Below, one piece after another: positions 46,399 to 56,920 of a stretch of DNA of 64,000 nucleotides. Positions within the stretch are counted from its first letter, which is position 1, and each line of letters begins with the position of its first letter. The translations under genes and the position numbers were made by a program. Source of the stretch: Aselliscus stoliczkanus (taxonomy: Eukaryota; Chordata; Mammalia; Chiroptera; Hipposideridae); NCBI GenBank assembly GCA_033961575.1, contig CM066740.1:60457213-60521212 (forward strand), in the 5' to 3' direction. The notes beneath the pieces were generated by a model. That model was not told the origin of the DNA. It saw nothing but the letters and a program-made list of their open reading frames with translations, and searched no databases.

Positions 46399-47319
46399 TA
46401 GTAAACTCTTTTTAAAGTAGTGCTTTGCTTGTTACAATTCAGCAGATTGACAAGTAGAGGTCTTTCATTTGTTTTCCAGTAGATGGTGATATAGTGCAAG
46501 TTTTTGTTTACTCTTACCTGCACTACTGCACCTCCAGGATCTTGCGGGGAGAGGTTTTGACTTAATCATGAAAAAATGCCCCATATTCCCCAAGGTAGTG
46601 AGTGCTCCCTCTATATCCAGGTCACCTCAGTCTCAGGGCACCTTCCCCATAGTGTAATATGGTGGGCAATGGTGCTCTGGGCCTGTGAGTTCCCAGCACT
46701 GCCTTCTTGTAATCAGCTGCCAGCTGTGCTCTGCTATCCAAGGCATCTCCACTGCCTCTTTAGGGTTCTGCTTCTACTGGGTTCCACGAAAAGTGGGGGT
46801 AATAGGAGGTTGAGGGAAGGCAGGTTTTTAAGTCTGTGGCTTTACCTTCTTGCAGGTAATGGCAGCCACTTGTCAATGGCTGCCACACTGTTATCACATT
46901 TATGCTCCTGTCACTGGGTTTAGCTGCAGTGAATGCCAGCTACTCAGGCCAGAATATTGCTTCTGCTCCTCCTACCCTCTGGGCTTCTGTTTGAGGGTTG
47001 CCACCTGACTCCTTCATGGCTACTGCATCAACTGGGGCTGCAACTGGGGACTGTGTCTGTGGCCCCATCTCTGTCCTTTCTCTTTTCCCACCTGCTCTGC
47101 TAATTCCAATACACTCACATTCAGATGTCTCTGTGCATGGATCTCTCAGGCATTTTTGTGTATTGAACAGGGATACTTTGCTGAATTATAGTTGTCCCAC
47201 TAGTTGTAAGTTTAAGGGAAGAAATAAAGGGGTCTTTTCACCCTGACATGATGCTGACATCACTTATTCAGTTTATTAATTTGATTAGCATCCATGACAT
47301 TAAGCACAATCACTTTCTT

Positions 47320-47398
47320 TCTTTTTTTTTTTTTTTGAGGGCAGTGTCACTGGCCCTCATATGTGGGACCCGAACCAGGGCCGCTGGCATCCCAAGCC
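47320..47398 (-). mobile_element. 5'-truncated Rhin-1-like SINE
   Basis: Poly(T) plus the 3' two thirds of the short form, lacking the tRNA A box. Duplication AGCACAATCACTTTCTT at 47303-47319 and 47399-47415. About 220 bp upstream of the next exon. Confidence 0.93.
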
Positions 47399-47618
47399 AG
47401 CACAATCACTTTCTTAAAAATCATAATATAGCATATCAACTACTCAGTCATATATTAAAAACTCACTAATTTTCCATCACTTTGAAGATTGTCACTTTAT
47501 TGCTTTTTTAACCTAAGTGAATTCAGGGTCTTTTACCCCCATATAGAAAAAAATGGTATTCAAAGACCATCTGAAATTGATAACATTTCCAGTTCTAATA
47601 ATTTTATTTTAAAATTAG

Positions 47619-47724
47619 GCCTCAGAAGTTTCTAGAAACAGAGGAGCCTCTTTACTGGCCAGGCCTGGACACAGCCTGGTAGCTGCTATTCGAAGCCAGC
47701 ATCAACATGAGTCATTGCCACTGG
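47619..47724 (+). CDS. HECW1: HECW1 linker exon
   Basis: A 106-nt exon entered in phase 0 and leaving one base over. The acceptor is AAATTAG and the donor CTGG|GTATGT at 47725. It encodes ASEVSRNRGASLLARPGHSL and then VAAIRSQHQHESLPL. This short basic and Ser-rich linker follows WW domain 2. The sequence fits HECW1 and not HECW2, whose linker differs here. The extra G joins CA of the next exon to make Ala. Confidence 0.93.
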
Positions 47725-48671
47725 GTATGTATTGTGCTTCTTGAACCTCTGGATACCCAATACTTAACCTTGTTTTTCTTATTGTGAGTCCTTTAATATT
47801 GACGATTCTGTTTTTGTTTCTGTTTTTACTCTTTTATGGTATAGTCTCCTCCTATCCTTACTCCCATCCTGTCCATTCCCATCCTCCCCTTCGTTTTGCC
47901 TCTTTTTCCTCTTCCCTTCCTCCTCACTTTGTCTTCTCTCATCCTTTCCCTCCTTGTTCTCTACTCTCTTCCAGACCCACATACCCCTTCTTCTTCACTG
48001 CACTCAGTGATTTGTTACCTGAGTCCAGGGGAGCATAGTTTCATTAGGTGATGGATTTTGTTGCTGTTAGATGCAGTTTTTAATTTAGACCTCTTTTCTC
48101 TGTGTGTATGGAGATAAATTGACAGTCTTCATTCCTAGCCTCAGCTATCCCTTTTCATAACACATACCGCCTGTGTCAAGGAAAATGAAGCAAGAGTCTA
48201 GATTGACTTAGATAGTTTCATTATCATTACTGGGAAATCAGCCCATGGCCACGTCATAAACTTCAAGGACTCAGAAAAGGATTTCTTTGAACTCATAAAT
48301 AACTTTTTGCTGTGCTAACTATGGCAAAATGATGAAGAAAATTTAGAAGGAGGAGATTAGAACTCCCCTCATGGAAGAACTACTTTATTCTTCACCTATT
48401 CACACAGGAATGAGTTGATACCCATTTAAATTCCTGGCATATTAGAATTATTAACTTAAATCTAGTTCACATTTGGTTTGATCATTTAAAAATAATAATG
48501 CTATTATATCATGGAAAAAACCCTCAACAGCTTACCTTTTTTGATGAGTATTCTACCTGCCCTTCAAAGTATTACATTAATTCTTGTATCAAGCAACCAT
48601 CTTCCAATCATCAGACAAATTATCTCTGGGTTGTAGACTCAACCACAATTCTTCACTTTTATCTGTTTCAG
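47725..48671. other. HECW1 intron 3
   Basis: A 947-bp intron from GTATGT to TTTCAG. A strongly pyrimidine-rich tract lies at about 47840-47970. No repeat or RNA gene recognised. Confidence 0.75.
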
Positions 48672-48768
48672 CATATAATGACAAGATTGTGGCATTTCTT
48701 CGCCAGCCAAACATTTTTGAAATGCTGCAAGAGCGTCAGCCAAGCTTGGTGAAAAACCCCGCACTCAG
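48672..48768 (+). CDS. HECW1: HECW1 exon upstream of the HECT domain
   Basis: A 97-nt exon that takes one base from the previous exon and leaves two. The acceptor is TTTCAG and the donor CAG|GTAGGG at 48769. It encodes [20 protein letters not shown], then [13 protein letters not shown]. The first stretch is nearly invariant in the HECW family and forms a predicted helix. The end, LVKNPALR, differs from the LARNHTLR that I recall for human HECW1. That is a memory-based comparison to be checked. Confidence 0.93.
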
Positions 48769-48837
48769 GTAGGGGATTGTCCTTTACCCTTCTAACCCCA
48801 GACCTTTCCAGCTATTTTTCCAAATGGGACAAAACTT

Positions 48838-48841
<4 letters not shown>

Positions 48842-48888
<47 letters not shown>
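48842..48888. repeat. (GA)n microsatellite
   Basis: About 23 GA units starting 73 bp after the donor site of the preceding exon. The transcript here would be purine-rich. Confidence 0.97.
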
Positions 48889-48889
<1 letters not shown>

Positions 48890-49094
48890 AGAAGCTTATG
48901 ATGCATTTAATTCATGCATTCAAATTTTAATCTGAATGCTCAAAATTAAGGGGCAGAGTCTTCTAAGGTTCTCAGAAGTGTCACAATCAGACATACTCAT
49001 ATTGTCAGGTTACATGTTATTCATATGATGCTAAAATGATTTCCATTGATTTAAAGGAGAGCACAGTTTTAATTAAAAAATGTTTATGTAAAGC

Positions 49095-49170
49095 CCATAC
49101 AGAATTGTACACTTGAAATCTATGTAATTTTACTAACCATTGTCACCTCAATAAATTGAATTTAAAAAAA
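49095..49170 (+). mobile_element. Very short LINE-1 3' stub
   Basis: Carries only the last 60 bp of the L1 3'UTR seen at 10030-10090 (CAGAATTGTACACTTGAAAT, then TTGTCACCTCAATAAATTG) and an A tail. Heavily 5'-truncated insertion. Confidence 0.85.
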
Positions 49171-49479
49171 AAGAAAAATAAGTAAATATAATTGCTTAAT
49201 GGTAGACCAGACATTAGATGACAATATTCAAAAATAAACAAACAAGCAAACAGAAAGTGTCATATATGTTTTAACTACTTAAATTCTATTTTCTGTTAGG
49301 GTAATCTTTGAAGAAGTGTCTCTGAAACTCTGAATCACTTCATTTAGAAGGGATAGCCACCCAAAGTGATAAAGAGAAAATATCCTCTGAACTTAAATCC
49401 TACTTTCTCACCAAGACATTCAAACATTTATCTCCTTTAGTTTACTACCCAGAATTTCAAAAGCTGGAGATGCATGGAT

Positions 49480-49650
49480 GTTAAGAGTATCCTCTTGGAG
49501 TTTGAATTATTGCTCTAATAATCTAACATAGGGACTAACAATCAAGACATGTTATTCAATCCTCTACCCTTAGTTTCCTCATCACTGAAATAGGGTTACA
49601 ATGTAGGCACTTTTGAGATGCTTAAATGGGGATATGTGTAAAGGATCAGG
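49480..49650 (+). repeat. MIR SINE fragment
   Basis: Diverged MIR core, recognisable in TTTCCTCATCACTGAAATAG and the preceding CTTGGAGTTTGAATTATTG. Ends approximate. Confidence 0.55.
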
Positions 49651-50019
49651 CAAGGTAGGCAGGGATGCAGTCAGTGACTGCCCCTAATCCCTTGCCTCCC
49701 ATTTGGTGGTCTTTTGAATCTGTAAAACTTTACTTGTATGACTCTCAATAAACCACCAACACCTGAAAATAGCCTCTTTGCTATTCAAGTTCTTATTAAT
49801 CCTGTCAGGATATGTTAATCACTATTCTTTCCCCATCCACTGCCCCTCATTAACATTCTTTTCCCTGTGATTTTTACCTGTGTGAATTAGAAGACCATCC
49901 TCCAAACTGCCTCTCATCTCAATCCCTCTCTCTTTCTTCATCTCCCCATCCAAATATTTATCTCCACACTTTCTTCCAGCCTTTTTATTCTCTTCTCTCA
50001 GCCATGGCCAATATTTGGA

Positions 50020-50640
50020 TCTTCATCATTTCTCTCCTGGACTTTGCAGGGGTCTCTTAGAAGAAATCTGTTATCACCCTACTATAACCAGAATTATCTT
50101 CTAATAGCACAAATCAAATTATGTCACTCCTGCACCTCAAAGAAGCTTCCATGGCTCCATTGCAATTAAAATAAAGATTTCTAAACACAATTTCCATGGG
50201 TTCCAAAGTCTAGTCTTAACCTAATTCTCCACCTTGTACTAGTTTTTTATTTTTTTGTTTTGCTTTTCCTTCTGGTATCTCACCTCCACCAACTAGGTTC
50301 TGTACTCTCCTACTTTTGTCTTTCTTGGAATGGCTTCTCTGTTAAGGACATCTCATCCCATATTAAAGGCTCAAGTCAAATGTAAAGATGTGGTGATTTA
50401 CACAAACTTTAGTTTTAATTTTGCCTTGCTTTAAACATTCTTTTTTTGTACTTCTAAAATATTTTCCCCTTATTTCATATATTCTATAATGTTCTTATGT
50501 CTTCTTACAACACTATAACCTCTTTAGAGCAGGACCTATATATTCCTAGTCTTTGTACCCACTCTGCCTTAGAACCTGGTCCTTTAATATGAAGATAGGA
50601 AACACTAACTACTTGTAGAGTGAATAAAAGTTCTTTGGCA
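50020..50640 (+). repeat. LINE-2 3'-end fragment
   Basis: Ordered matches to the L2 3' region: CAAATCAAATTATGTCACTC, GCTTCCATGGCTCCATTGCA, TTAAGGACATCTCATCCC, CTCAAGTCAAATGTAAAGAT and TTAGAGCAGGACCTATATAT, ending in GTGAATAAAAG. An ancient mammalian repeat, about 620 bp, strongly diverged. Confidence 0.72.
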
Positions 50641-51436
50641 TGAACTGTTGAGCTTCAGCATGAGTAATTGTCACTTCCACTTATGTTCAATTCTGCCCAA
50701 GTTTCATTGCTGTGCCACAGGAGGCAGTGCCATATTCAGTCATGTGGGTCATTTAATCATGGGGTGCTATTTCTCTAACAGTTGATACTAACTTAGGAGA
50801 GTTTCCAAAGGATTTTCAGAGGAGTTGTATTACCTGAAAAGTTTGTAACACAATTCTGCTCTTGAATATTTTTTTTATGTTACTGATTCTACCACTAAGC
50901 AATGAGTTCACTGTTTACTTTTTGGAGGAATTTGAATTCACCAAAGGCACTATATTCCCATTTAAATGATTTGAAAAGTAAAAAAAAAAGATTTTGGGGG
51001 TAAAAGAATATAATGTATTTCCAAAATGAAGTAAACTTTTATGCCTTATTGTATAATATTGCATTTTAACAAAATCCAAAAAAAAACCCTTACAGTTTTT
51101 ATTGAAATGTGGAATTGTACAATCATGATTTTCCAGATATGGGGAGACTTAGAATCAGGGCATGTTGAAATTGGAAAAACCATGGAAGTTATCTAATATA
51201 GAAACTAATAACTTTTTTAAGTTATGGACTCTTTCAGTAATCTGATAAAAATTATTATATACTCTTCCCCCACATATAAACATAAACCTTTGCATATAAT
51301 TTCAAATAGTTGAGGGTCCTTAAAAGACCTCTGGACCCCAGATAGAAAATCCAAATATTTCATTAAAAACAGTTGGCCCACAATGATATCAGAAACTAAG
51401 AGACTGTGGAATTCAAAAGGCACAATGACAAGAGCA
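50641..51436. other. HECW1 intron 4, nothing recognised
   Basis: Unique-looking, AT-rich intron between L2 and the next L1. I see no exon or RNA gene. Confidence 0.45.
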
Positions 51437-52475
51437 AGAACTTCCTCTTCAGTTATCAGGTAGCTGGTCAAGATGGCACAGAAAGTTAACACTAGCTTAC
51501 CTTCTTTCACAACCACATCAAAATTACAACCAAACTACCAAAACAACCATCAAAACAGCCATCATTGAGAATCACCTGAAATCTTGCTGAATTGAAGTCT
51601 TACAACTAAGGACATGCAGGAAAAGAAAACCCACCTTGAGCCTGGTAGGAGGGGCAGAGATGTGGAACAGGCTGGCCCGTGTATGACCATTAAGATCAGG
51701 AGGGATATCTCAGCTGTGTATCTCCCACCCCAAGGAGTGAGACCCAGCCCCTCTCCAGCCCCAAATTCCAGTGCCAAGGAGAGACATCCCCATAATTTCT
51801 GGTTGTGAAAACCAGTGGCTGAGTGACACAGAGGGCAGCTGGAATCCCAGGTACTACTCCTAAAGGACCTGCACCAGAGTTACTCATTAATGGGACACTG
51901 GCTCTGAGCTTCAGCACTGGGGCAGTAGCTCAAAAAGTGCCAGAGACATATGGGAAGGAACTGAATTGTCTAACTTCAGGGTGAGGGTTGGAAAGGCAGT
52001 TTTCTCCAGAATGGAAGAACTATGGAAGCCATCATTTGTTTGTTGAGCCCTCCCTTTCCCTGCATGCAGATGCAAACAGTCCCCATATATGAGTTTGTTC
52101 ACTACACCCTGGTGATTCTGAGAACCCATCCTGCTCAACTTTTGGGCACACCCAATATGCTTCTAATAGCTTTTTCATACAAACTGCTTGCCTTGGTTCT
52201 TGTTGCAGATTTTCCTAGGGTCTCTCAAGGGTTTGCAGAAACAAGACAAGCAGCATCTGGCTTGACCATGTCCTGCACCTTTGGATGAGCAGTTCTAAGC
52301 CCAGCACTAAGGGCAGCGGGCCTTGGTTTGTGGCTTGACCCCTTGAAGCACTTCCAAGCACAGCACAGGTGGTGGCCATATGCATATTGCATTGTGGCTC
52401 CTGCCTGGTGGCCCTGGGTAGGGCACAGGCTGCGGCTGAACTTGACCTGCAGCAGTCCCCTCTCAAGTGGTCCTG

Positions 52476-53104
52476 GGGCTGACACACCCAGTTGGTTAAG
52501 AGCTCACTTAAGAGCCGGCTGAGTGGTGTGGTGGGTAAGCGCTGGCTTGGGAAGCCAGCGGCCCTGGTTCGGTTCCCACATATGAGGGACAGTAACACTG
52601 CCCTGAAAAAAAAAAAACAACAAAAAACAAAACAAACAAACCAAAAAAGAGCTCACTTAAGAGTGTAAGCTGAGCTCCAAGCAACAGCAGTTCAATGCCC
52701 AGCCCAAGCTGAGCTGCTGCTGAGCTGCCAACAGGTGGCAGAATGACTCAGCTGGTGTAACAACAAGAGTGTCTGCTCAATGGTGGGCTATGCCCACCTG
52801 CAACTAAAAGATTGAACTTGGCACCATGAGCTGAGCTGCCACACGGATGGCTCAGTGGATAGGGAGTGTGCTCTTAACAACAAGGCTGCTGGGTTCGACT
52901 CCCGCATGGGATGGTGGCTACACCCACCCGCAACTAAGATTGAACATAGCACCTTGAGCTTCGAGGCCACAAGCTGCTGGCGGGAAGCCGGATGGTGACT
53001 GGCACCTTCCACAACGAAGATTGAAGAACAACAACTTGGCTGGTCTCCTCCCCCAATGCCCAACACTGTTCTCCTCCCCCAATTCCCCAATAAAATTTTA
53101 AAAG
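52476..53104 (+). mobile_element. Trimeric tRNA-derived SINE, interrupted by a younger SINE
   Basis: Same layout as 43663-44208 in the opposite orientation. Head 1 is CCCAGTTGGTTAAGAGCTC; head 2 near 52740 is ATGACTCAGCTGGTG; head 3 near 52845 is GGATGGCTCAGTGGATAG with a clear B box GGTTCGACTCC. The GGGCTATGCCCACC motif follows head 2. The tail has a doubled CTCCTCCCCCAAT block and ends CCCAATAAAATTTT. A Rhin-1-like SINE lies inside at 52513-52646. Confidence 0.82.
52513..52646 (+). mobile_element. Rhin-1-like short SINE nested in the trimeric SINE
   Basis: GCCGGCTGAGTGGTGTGGTG, B box GGTTCGGTTCC, GACAGTAACACTGCCCTG and an A-rich tail of about 40 bp with CAAA units. Perfect duplication AAGAGCTCACTTAAG at 52498-52512 and 52647-52661. 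Confidence 0.95.
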
Positions 53105-53443
53105 ATAAGGTAGTAGGAAACACACAATCAGAACAGCAAAGTGAAAAAAGAATCCAAAAAATTGAGGCAAATTTAAGGGGCCTCCAGGAAAATATCATGC
53201 ATACCAACATTCACCTCATAGGGGGTACCAGAAGAAGAAGGAATTGAAAACCTACTGGAAGAAATAATAACAGAAACCCTAACCTTAACCTGGTGAAGAA
53301 AATAGATACAGAAGCCCAGGAAGCGCACAGAGTCTCAAACAAGATGAACCCAAACAGGCCCACACCAAGACACATCATAATTAAAATGGCAAAGGTTAAA
53401 GACAAAGAGAGAATCTAAAAAGCAGCAAGAGAAAAGCAGTTAG

Positions 53444-53874
53444 GGGCTGGCTTGGGATGCCAGCATCCCCATTTTGGATCCCACATATGAGGGCCAGTGA
53501 CACTGCCCTCTACAGCTAAGATGGTGAACAACAGCTCCACCTGGAGCTGGACTGCTGTGAGTCCCCAGGATGGCATAGCTGCAGCCCCTGCTGCAGTGGC
53601 TGCTATAGGCTACAGTGAGTGGCTGTCAGCCAGCATGAGGGGCTGGCAGCCAGTGTGAACTGTCAAGAGCTGCTGTGAGCAGCCCTCCAGAGGCCAGCGA
53701 CTGATCTGCCTCACCCAAGAAGAGCGCAATGATGATACCAACATGGGCCAGTGAGTCAATATCTTCCACAACTAGACTGAAGAACAAAAGGACAGCAACT
53801 TGCCTTGTCCCGTTCCCTGCTTCCCCAATTCTGTGACCCTCCTCCAATTCCCCAATAAAATCTTAAAAAAAAAA
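53444..53874 (+). mobile_element. tRNA-derived SINE, long form, 5'-truncated
   Basis: Begins GGGCTGGCTTGGGATGCC, so the first 25 bp of the head are missing. Normal body and tail CCCAATAAAATCTT plus A14. Perfect duplication AAAAGCAGTTAG at 53432-53443 and 53875-53886. Splits L1 ORF1. Confidence 0.94.
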
Positions 53875-54799
53875 AAAAGCAGTTAGTTACCTACAAGAGA
53901 TCTCCCATAAAACTATCAGCTGATTTCTCAACAGAAACTTTGCAGTATAGAAGGGATTGGTAGGAAATATTCAAAGTGACGAAAAGCAAGGACCTACAAC
54001 TAAAATGACTCTATTCAGCAAAGCTATCATTAAGAATCCAAGGACAGATAAACACGTTCCCAGGCAAGAAAAAGCTCGAAGGGTTTCTTACCATCAAACC
54101 AATATTACAAAGATTGTTAGAGGGACATCTTTAAGACTAAATAAATAAATAAATAAAATGAATAATAAAATGGCAATAACTACATACCTGTCAACAATTA
54201 CTTTCAATATAAATAGATTAAATGCCCCAATCAAAAGATAGGGAGATGAATGGGTACAAAACAAGACCCTTACATATGCTGCCTATAAGAGACTCACTTC
54301 AGTTTGAAAGAGACACAGAGACTGAAAGGAAAGAGATAGTAAATAACATTTCATGAAAATGGAAACAAACAAAAGCTATACTTAAGTGTAGCAATACTTA
54401 TACCAGACAAATAGACTTTAAAACAAAGACTATCACAAGAGACAAAGAAGGACCTAGCAATCCTACTTCTGGGCACTTATCCAAAGAAACCCGAAACACT
54501 ACTTTGAGGGGACATGCTCATTTATATGTTCATTGCACCATTATTTACAATAGCCAAGATATGACAGTAACCCGAGTTTCTCTGAATGGATGAATGGATA
54601 AAGAAGAGGTAGTGCATATATACAATGGAATATTACTCAGCCATTAAAAAGAATGAAATCTTACCTAGAGGGTATTGTGCTGAGTGTAGTAAGTTAGACA
54701 GTGAAAGATACATGCCATATGATCTCACTTATAAATGAAATCTAAAGAACAAATTAAACAAACAAATGAAACAGAAACAAACTCATAGATGCAGAAAAC

Positions 54800-55500
54800 A
54801 TTTTGATGGTTGCAGATGGGAGGGCTGTTGGGGGTGGGTGGAAAATGGGAAGGGATAAAGAAGTACAAGTTGGTTGTTACACAGTAGTTATAGGGATGTA
54901 GGATATAGCATAAGGATATAGTGAATAATATTATAACAACTATATATAGTCTCAGATAGGTATTAGACTTGTTCGGTGGTAGATGGGAGGGGGTTGGGCA
55001 CAGGGTGAAAATGTGAAGGGATTAAGAAGTACCAAATCGGTAGCTACAAAATAGTAATGGGGATGTAAAGTAAAGTATAGGGAATAAAATCAATAATATG
55101 GTAGTAACTATGTGTAGTGTGAGGTAAGTTGTAGTCAGGGGGATCATTTCATAAATTATATAAATGTCTAACCAATATGCTGTACACCTGATACTAATAT
55201 AAAATAATATTGAATGTCAAATCTAATTAAAAAATTAAAAGGGAGTGGGAAGGTGAAGGGGGGAGTAAGAGGTTCGAATGTCCAGGTATAAAACAAATGA
55301 GTCATGGGGATGTAATGTACAGCATGGGGAATATAGTCAATAATATTGTGATAATGTGGTTCAGTGTCAGATGGTTGCTGGACTGATCATGGTGATCACT
55401 TCTTTAGCATAGGGAATATGAGTATAATCAAAACTATGGTAATTACTATGTATAGTTCCAGGTGGGTACTGTTGAATAACTATCACGTGCACCTGAAAGT
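54800..55500 (+). repeat. Diverged tandem repeats in the LINE-1 3'UTR
   Basis: Blocks of about 110-230 bp share the order GGGATGTA, then GTATAGGGAATA or AGCATGGGGAATATAG, then TCAATAATAT and a GTAACTATGT-like end. Starts lie near 54860, 55025, 55285 and 55410. The third block also occurs in the L1 fragment at 4770-4900. Confidence 0.65.
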
Positions 55501-55582
55501 AACATAATATTGTATGTTAGCTATATTTTAATAAAAATCTTTAAAAAATAAAATAAATTAAAAATAAAAAACTTGCTCTTCA

Positions 55583-56104
55583 AGGGGTCAGGCTTTAGGG
55601 AACGAGGAGCTGAACACTGCTCCATATGACTGGGCCTCTGCCGGCTCCTGGATGTGATGTGAGTGTGTGTCAGCTCCATTTGAAAGGTCCAAGAATTGAA
55701 AAGAAAAGCACCTCTCCCCATGATCCTGTCAGGAGAACTTACTGCTTCCTCTGTGGTCCCCAAGTCGGGACAGTGACAATTATTCAGCTATTACTATTCT
55801 CAGGGAGCCATGGATCCACTGTTTGGGACCACAAAGCCTATTGCTAGATTAAAGGGTGGAGGATGAGTTCTTAGAAAACTGTTTTCAGCAGACAGTAGCA
55901 AATCATAAGAAGCCACATGTAGAGGGGGAAGATGGAGCCAGAAAACCCAGAAATTAATAACATCTACTAATTTAAGGCAGTTATTATTTATTAATTCTTT
56001 CTTTCAACTAGTACTTTTATTGTGCAACTATTCTGTACTAGGACTATGTATGCAGTAGCAAGCAAAACAGGCTTAGGTCTTACTCTCATGGCACTTATAA
56101 TTTA
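55583..56104. other. HECW1 intron 4, mostly unique
   Basis: No exon recognised. A possible ancient repeat lies at about 55980-56100 (CTTTCAACTAGTACTTTTAT followed by a TACTAGGACTATG stretch), into which the MITE at 56105 inserted. Confidence 0.4.
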
Positions 56105-56185
56105 TTGGGTTGTCAGAAAAGTAATGACATATTATTTCTATGTTTTTCTTTGCAAAAATGTGTCATAACTTATCCAACAACCCAA
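56105..56185. mobile_element. 81-bp palindromic MITE (mariner/MADE1-like)
   Basis: TTGGGTTGTCAGAAAAGTAA at the left mirrors ACTTATCCAACAACCCAA at the right, with TA on both sides (56103-56104, 56186-56187). Size and layout match the MADE1/Hsmar1 class. No coding capacity. Confidence 0.88.
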
Positions 56186-56593
56186 TATTGAGAGACACAG
56201 ATGACAGACAAGTTTCATTTATTTTTGTTTTTTAAAGCAAAATATGTAGCTAGAGAAAATGTTAAGGGTCATCAAGGGCATGATCAGAACTCAGTGATAG
56301 TCAATAATGTGTTGGTGTAGGAAAAGAGGATTTACCTTATAGACAGAATACAGAGAAGGCTTTTCCAGGTAGGTGGCAACATGCTGAAATCTGAACTGTC
56401 CCTAAGATGCAAGGTGGGGATCAGGGAGAAAGTGTACAAAGGCCCAAGACAGGAAAGGCTTGATGTAGGTAAAGAGTGAAAGAGGCCAGTGTGGCTTAGC
56501 AGTAAATTGGGAATGTGTGAAATTGAGGTGGAAAACCTTGTCAGCAATGGGAAGGAGTTGGGATTTAATTTGAAGTGAGCTTTATTTAAAAAG

Positions 56594-56920
56594 TGCCAAA
56601 AAAAAAAAAGTCAAGAACCATATGAATTCACTGATATGTATATATAAAACTGAAAACAAAAGAACAAGACAAACAAATGAAGAAACAAAAACTCATAGAC
56701 ACAGACAATAGTTTAGTGGTTACCAGAGGGTCAGGAGGTAGGGGGTGGTAGAAGAAGGTAAAAGGGATCAAATATATAGTGATGGAAGGAAAACTGACTC
56801 TGGGTGGTGAACATACAATGTGATATATAGATAACGTATTACAGAATTGTGCACCTGAAATCTATGTAACTTTACTAACAGTTGTCACCACAATAAACTT
56901 TAATTTAAAAAAATGATTAA
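56594..56920 (+). mobile_element. LINE-1 3'UTR fragment
   Basis: Matches 9795-10095 closely (AAACAAATGAAGAAACAAAA, GGTGGTGAACATACAATGTG, CACAATAAACTTTAATTT). 5'-truncated just after the ORF2 stop region, with a 5' A run of uncertain origin at 56598. Confidence 0.85.

Larger units (their letters stand above)
39411..47245 (-). mobile_element. LINE-1, 3' end lost, antisense, joined tail to tail to the preceding L1
   Basis: On the minus strand the 5'UTR runs from about 47245 to 45700, ORF1 remnants lie around 45540-45000, and ORF2 extends down to 39411 (RT block FADDM-like near 41100; [16 protein letters not shown] [12 protein letters not shown] near 41790). The 3'UTR and poly(A) are missing. 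About 1.5 kb of this span is later insertions: hAT 41922, MITE 43113, and SINEs at 43663, 44338, 45625, 46021 and 46253. Confidence 0.82.
51452..55567 (+). mobile_element. LINE-1 lacking most of ORF2, sense to HECW1
   Basis: The order is complete at both ends but the middle is missing. A 5'UTR (51452 to about 52475) is followed by ORF1 (about 53104-54120), the start of ORF2 (about 54170-54445, broken endonuclease), and an abrupt jump near 54446 to the ORF2 C-terminus (MEYYSAIKKNEI near 54640). A long 3'UTR ends TTTTAATAAAAATC. About 3 kb of ORF2, including all of the reverse transcriptase, is absent. Flanks AGAACTTCCTCTTCA (51437-51451) and AAAACTTGCTCTTCA (55568-55582) look like a diverged duplication. 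SINEs lie at 52476-53104 and 53444-53874. Confidence 0.83.

Noticed and set aside
47784..48038. Pro/Ser-rich open frame between two HECW1 exons
   Set aside because: It follows a pyrimidine-rich intron tract; the flanking exons splice in frame without it.
52215..52598. Minus-strand 127-codon open frame
   Set aside because: Covers the L1 5'UTR and a SINE; no conserved domain and no splice structure.
54800..55500. Satellite or CRISPR-like array
   Set aside because: The repeats are long, diverged, without spacers, and belong to an L1 3'UTR; the genome is mammalian.
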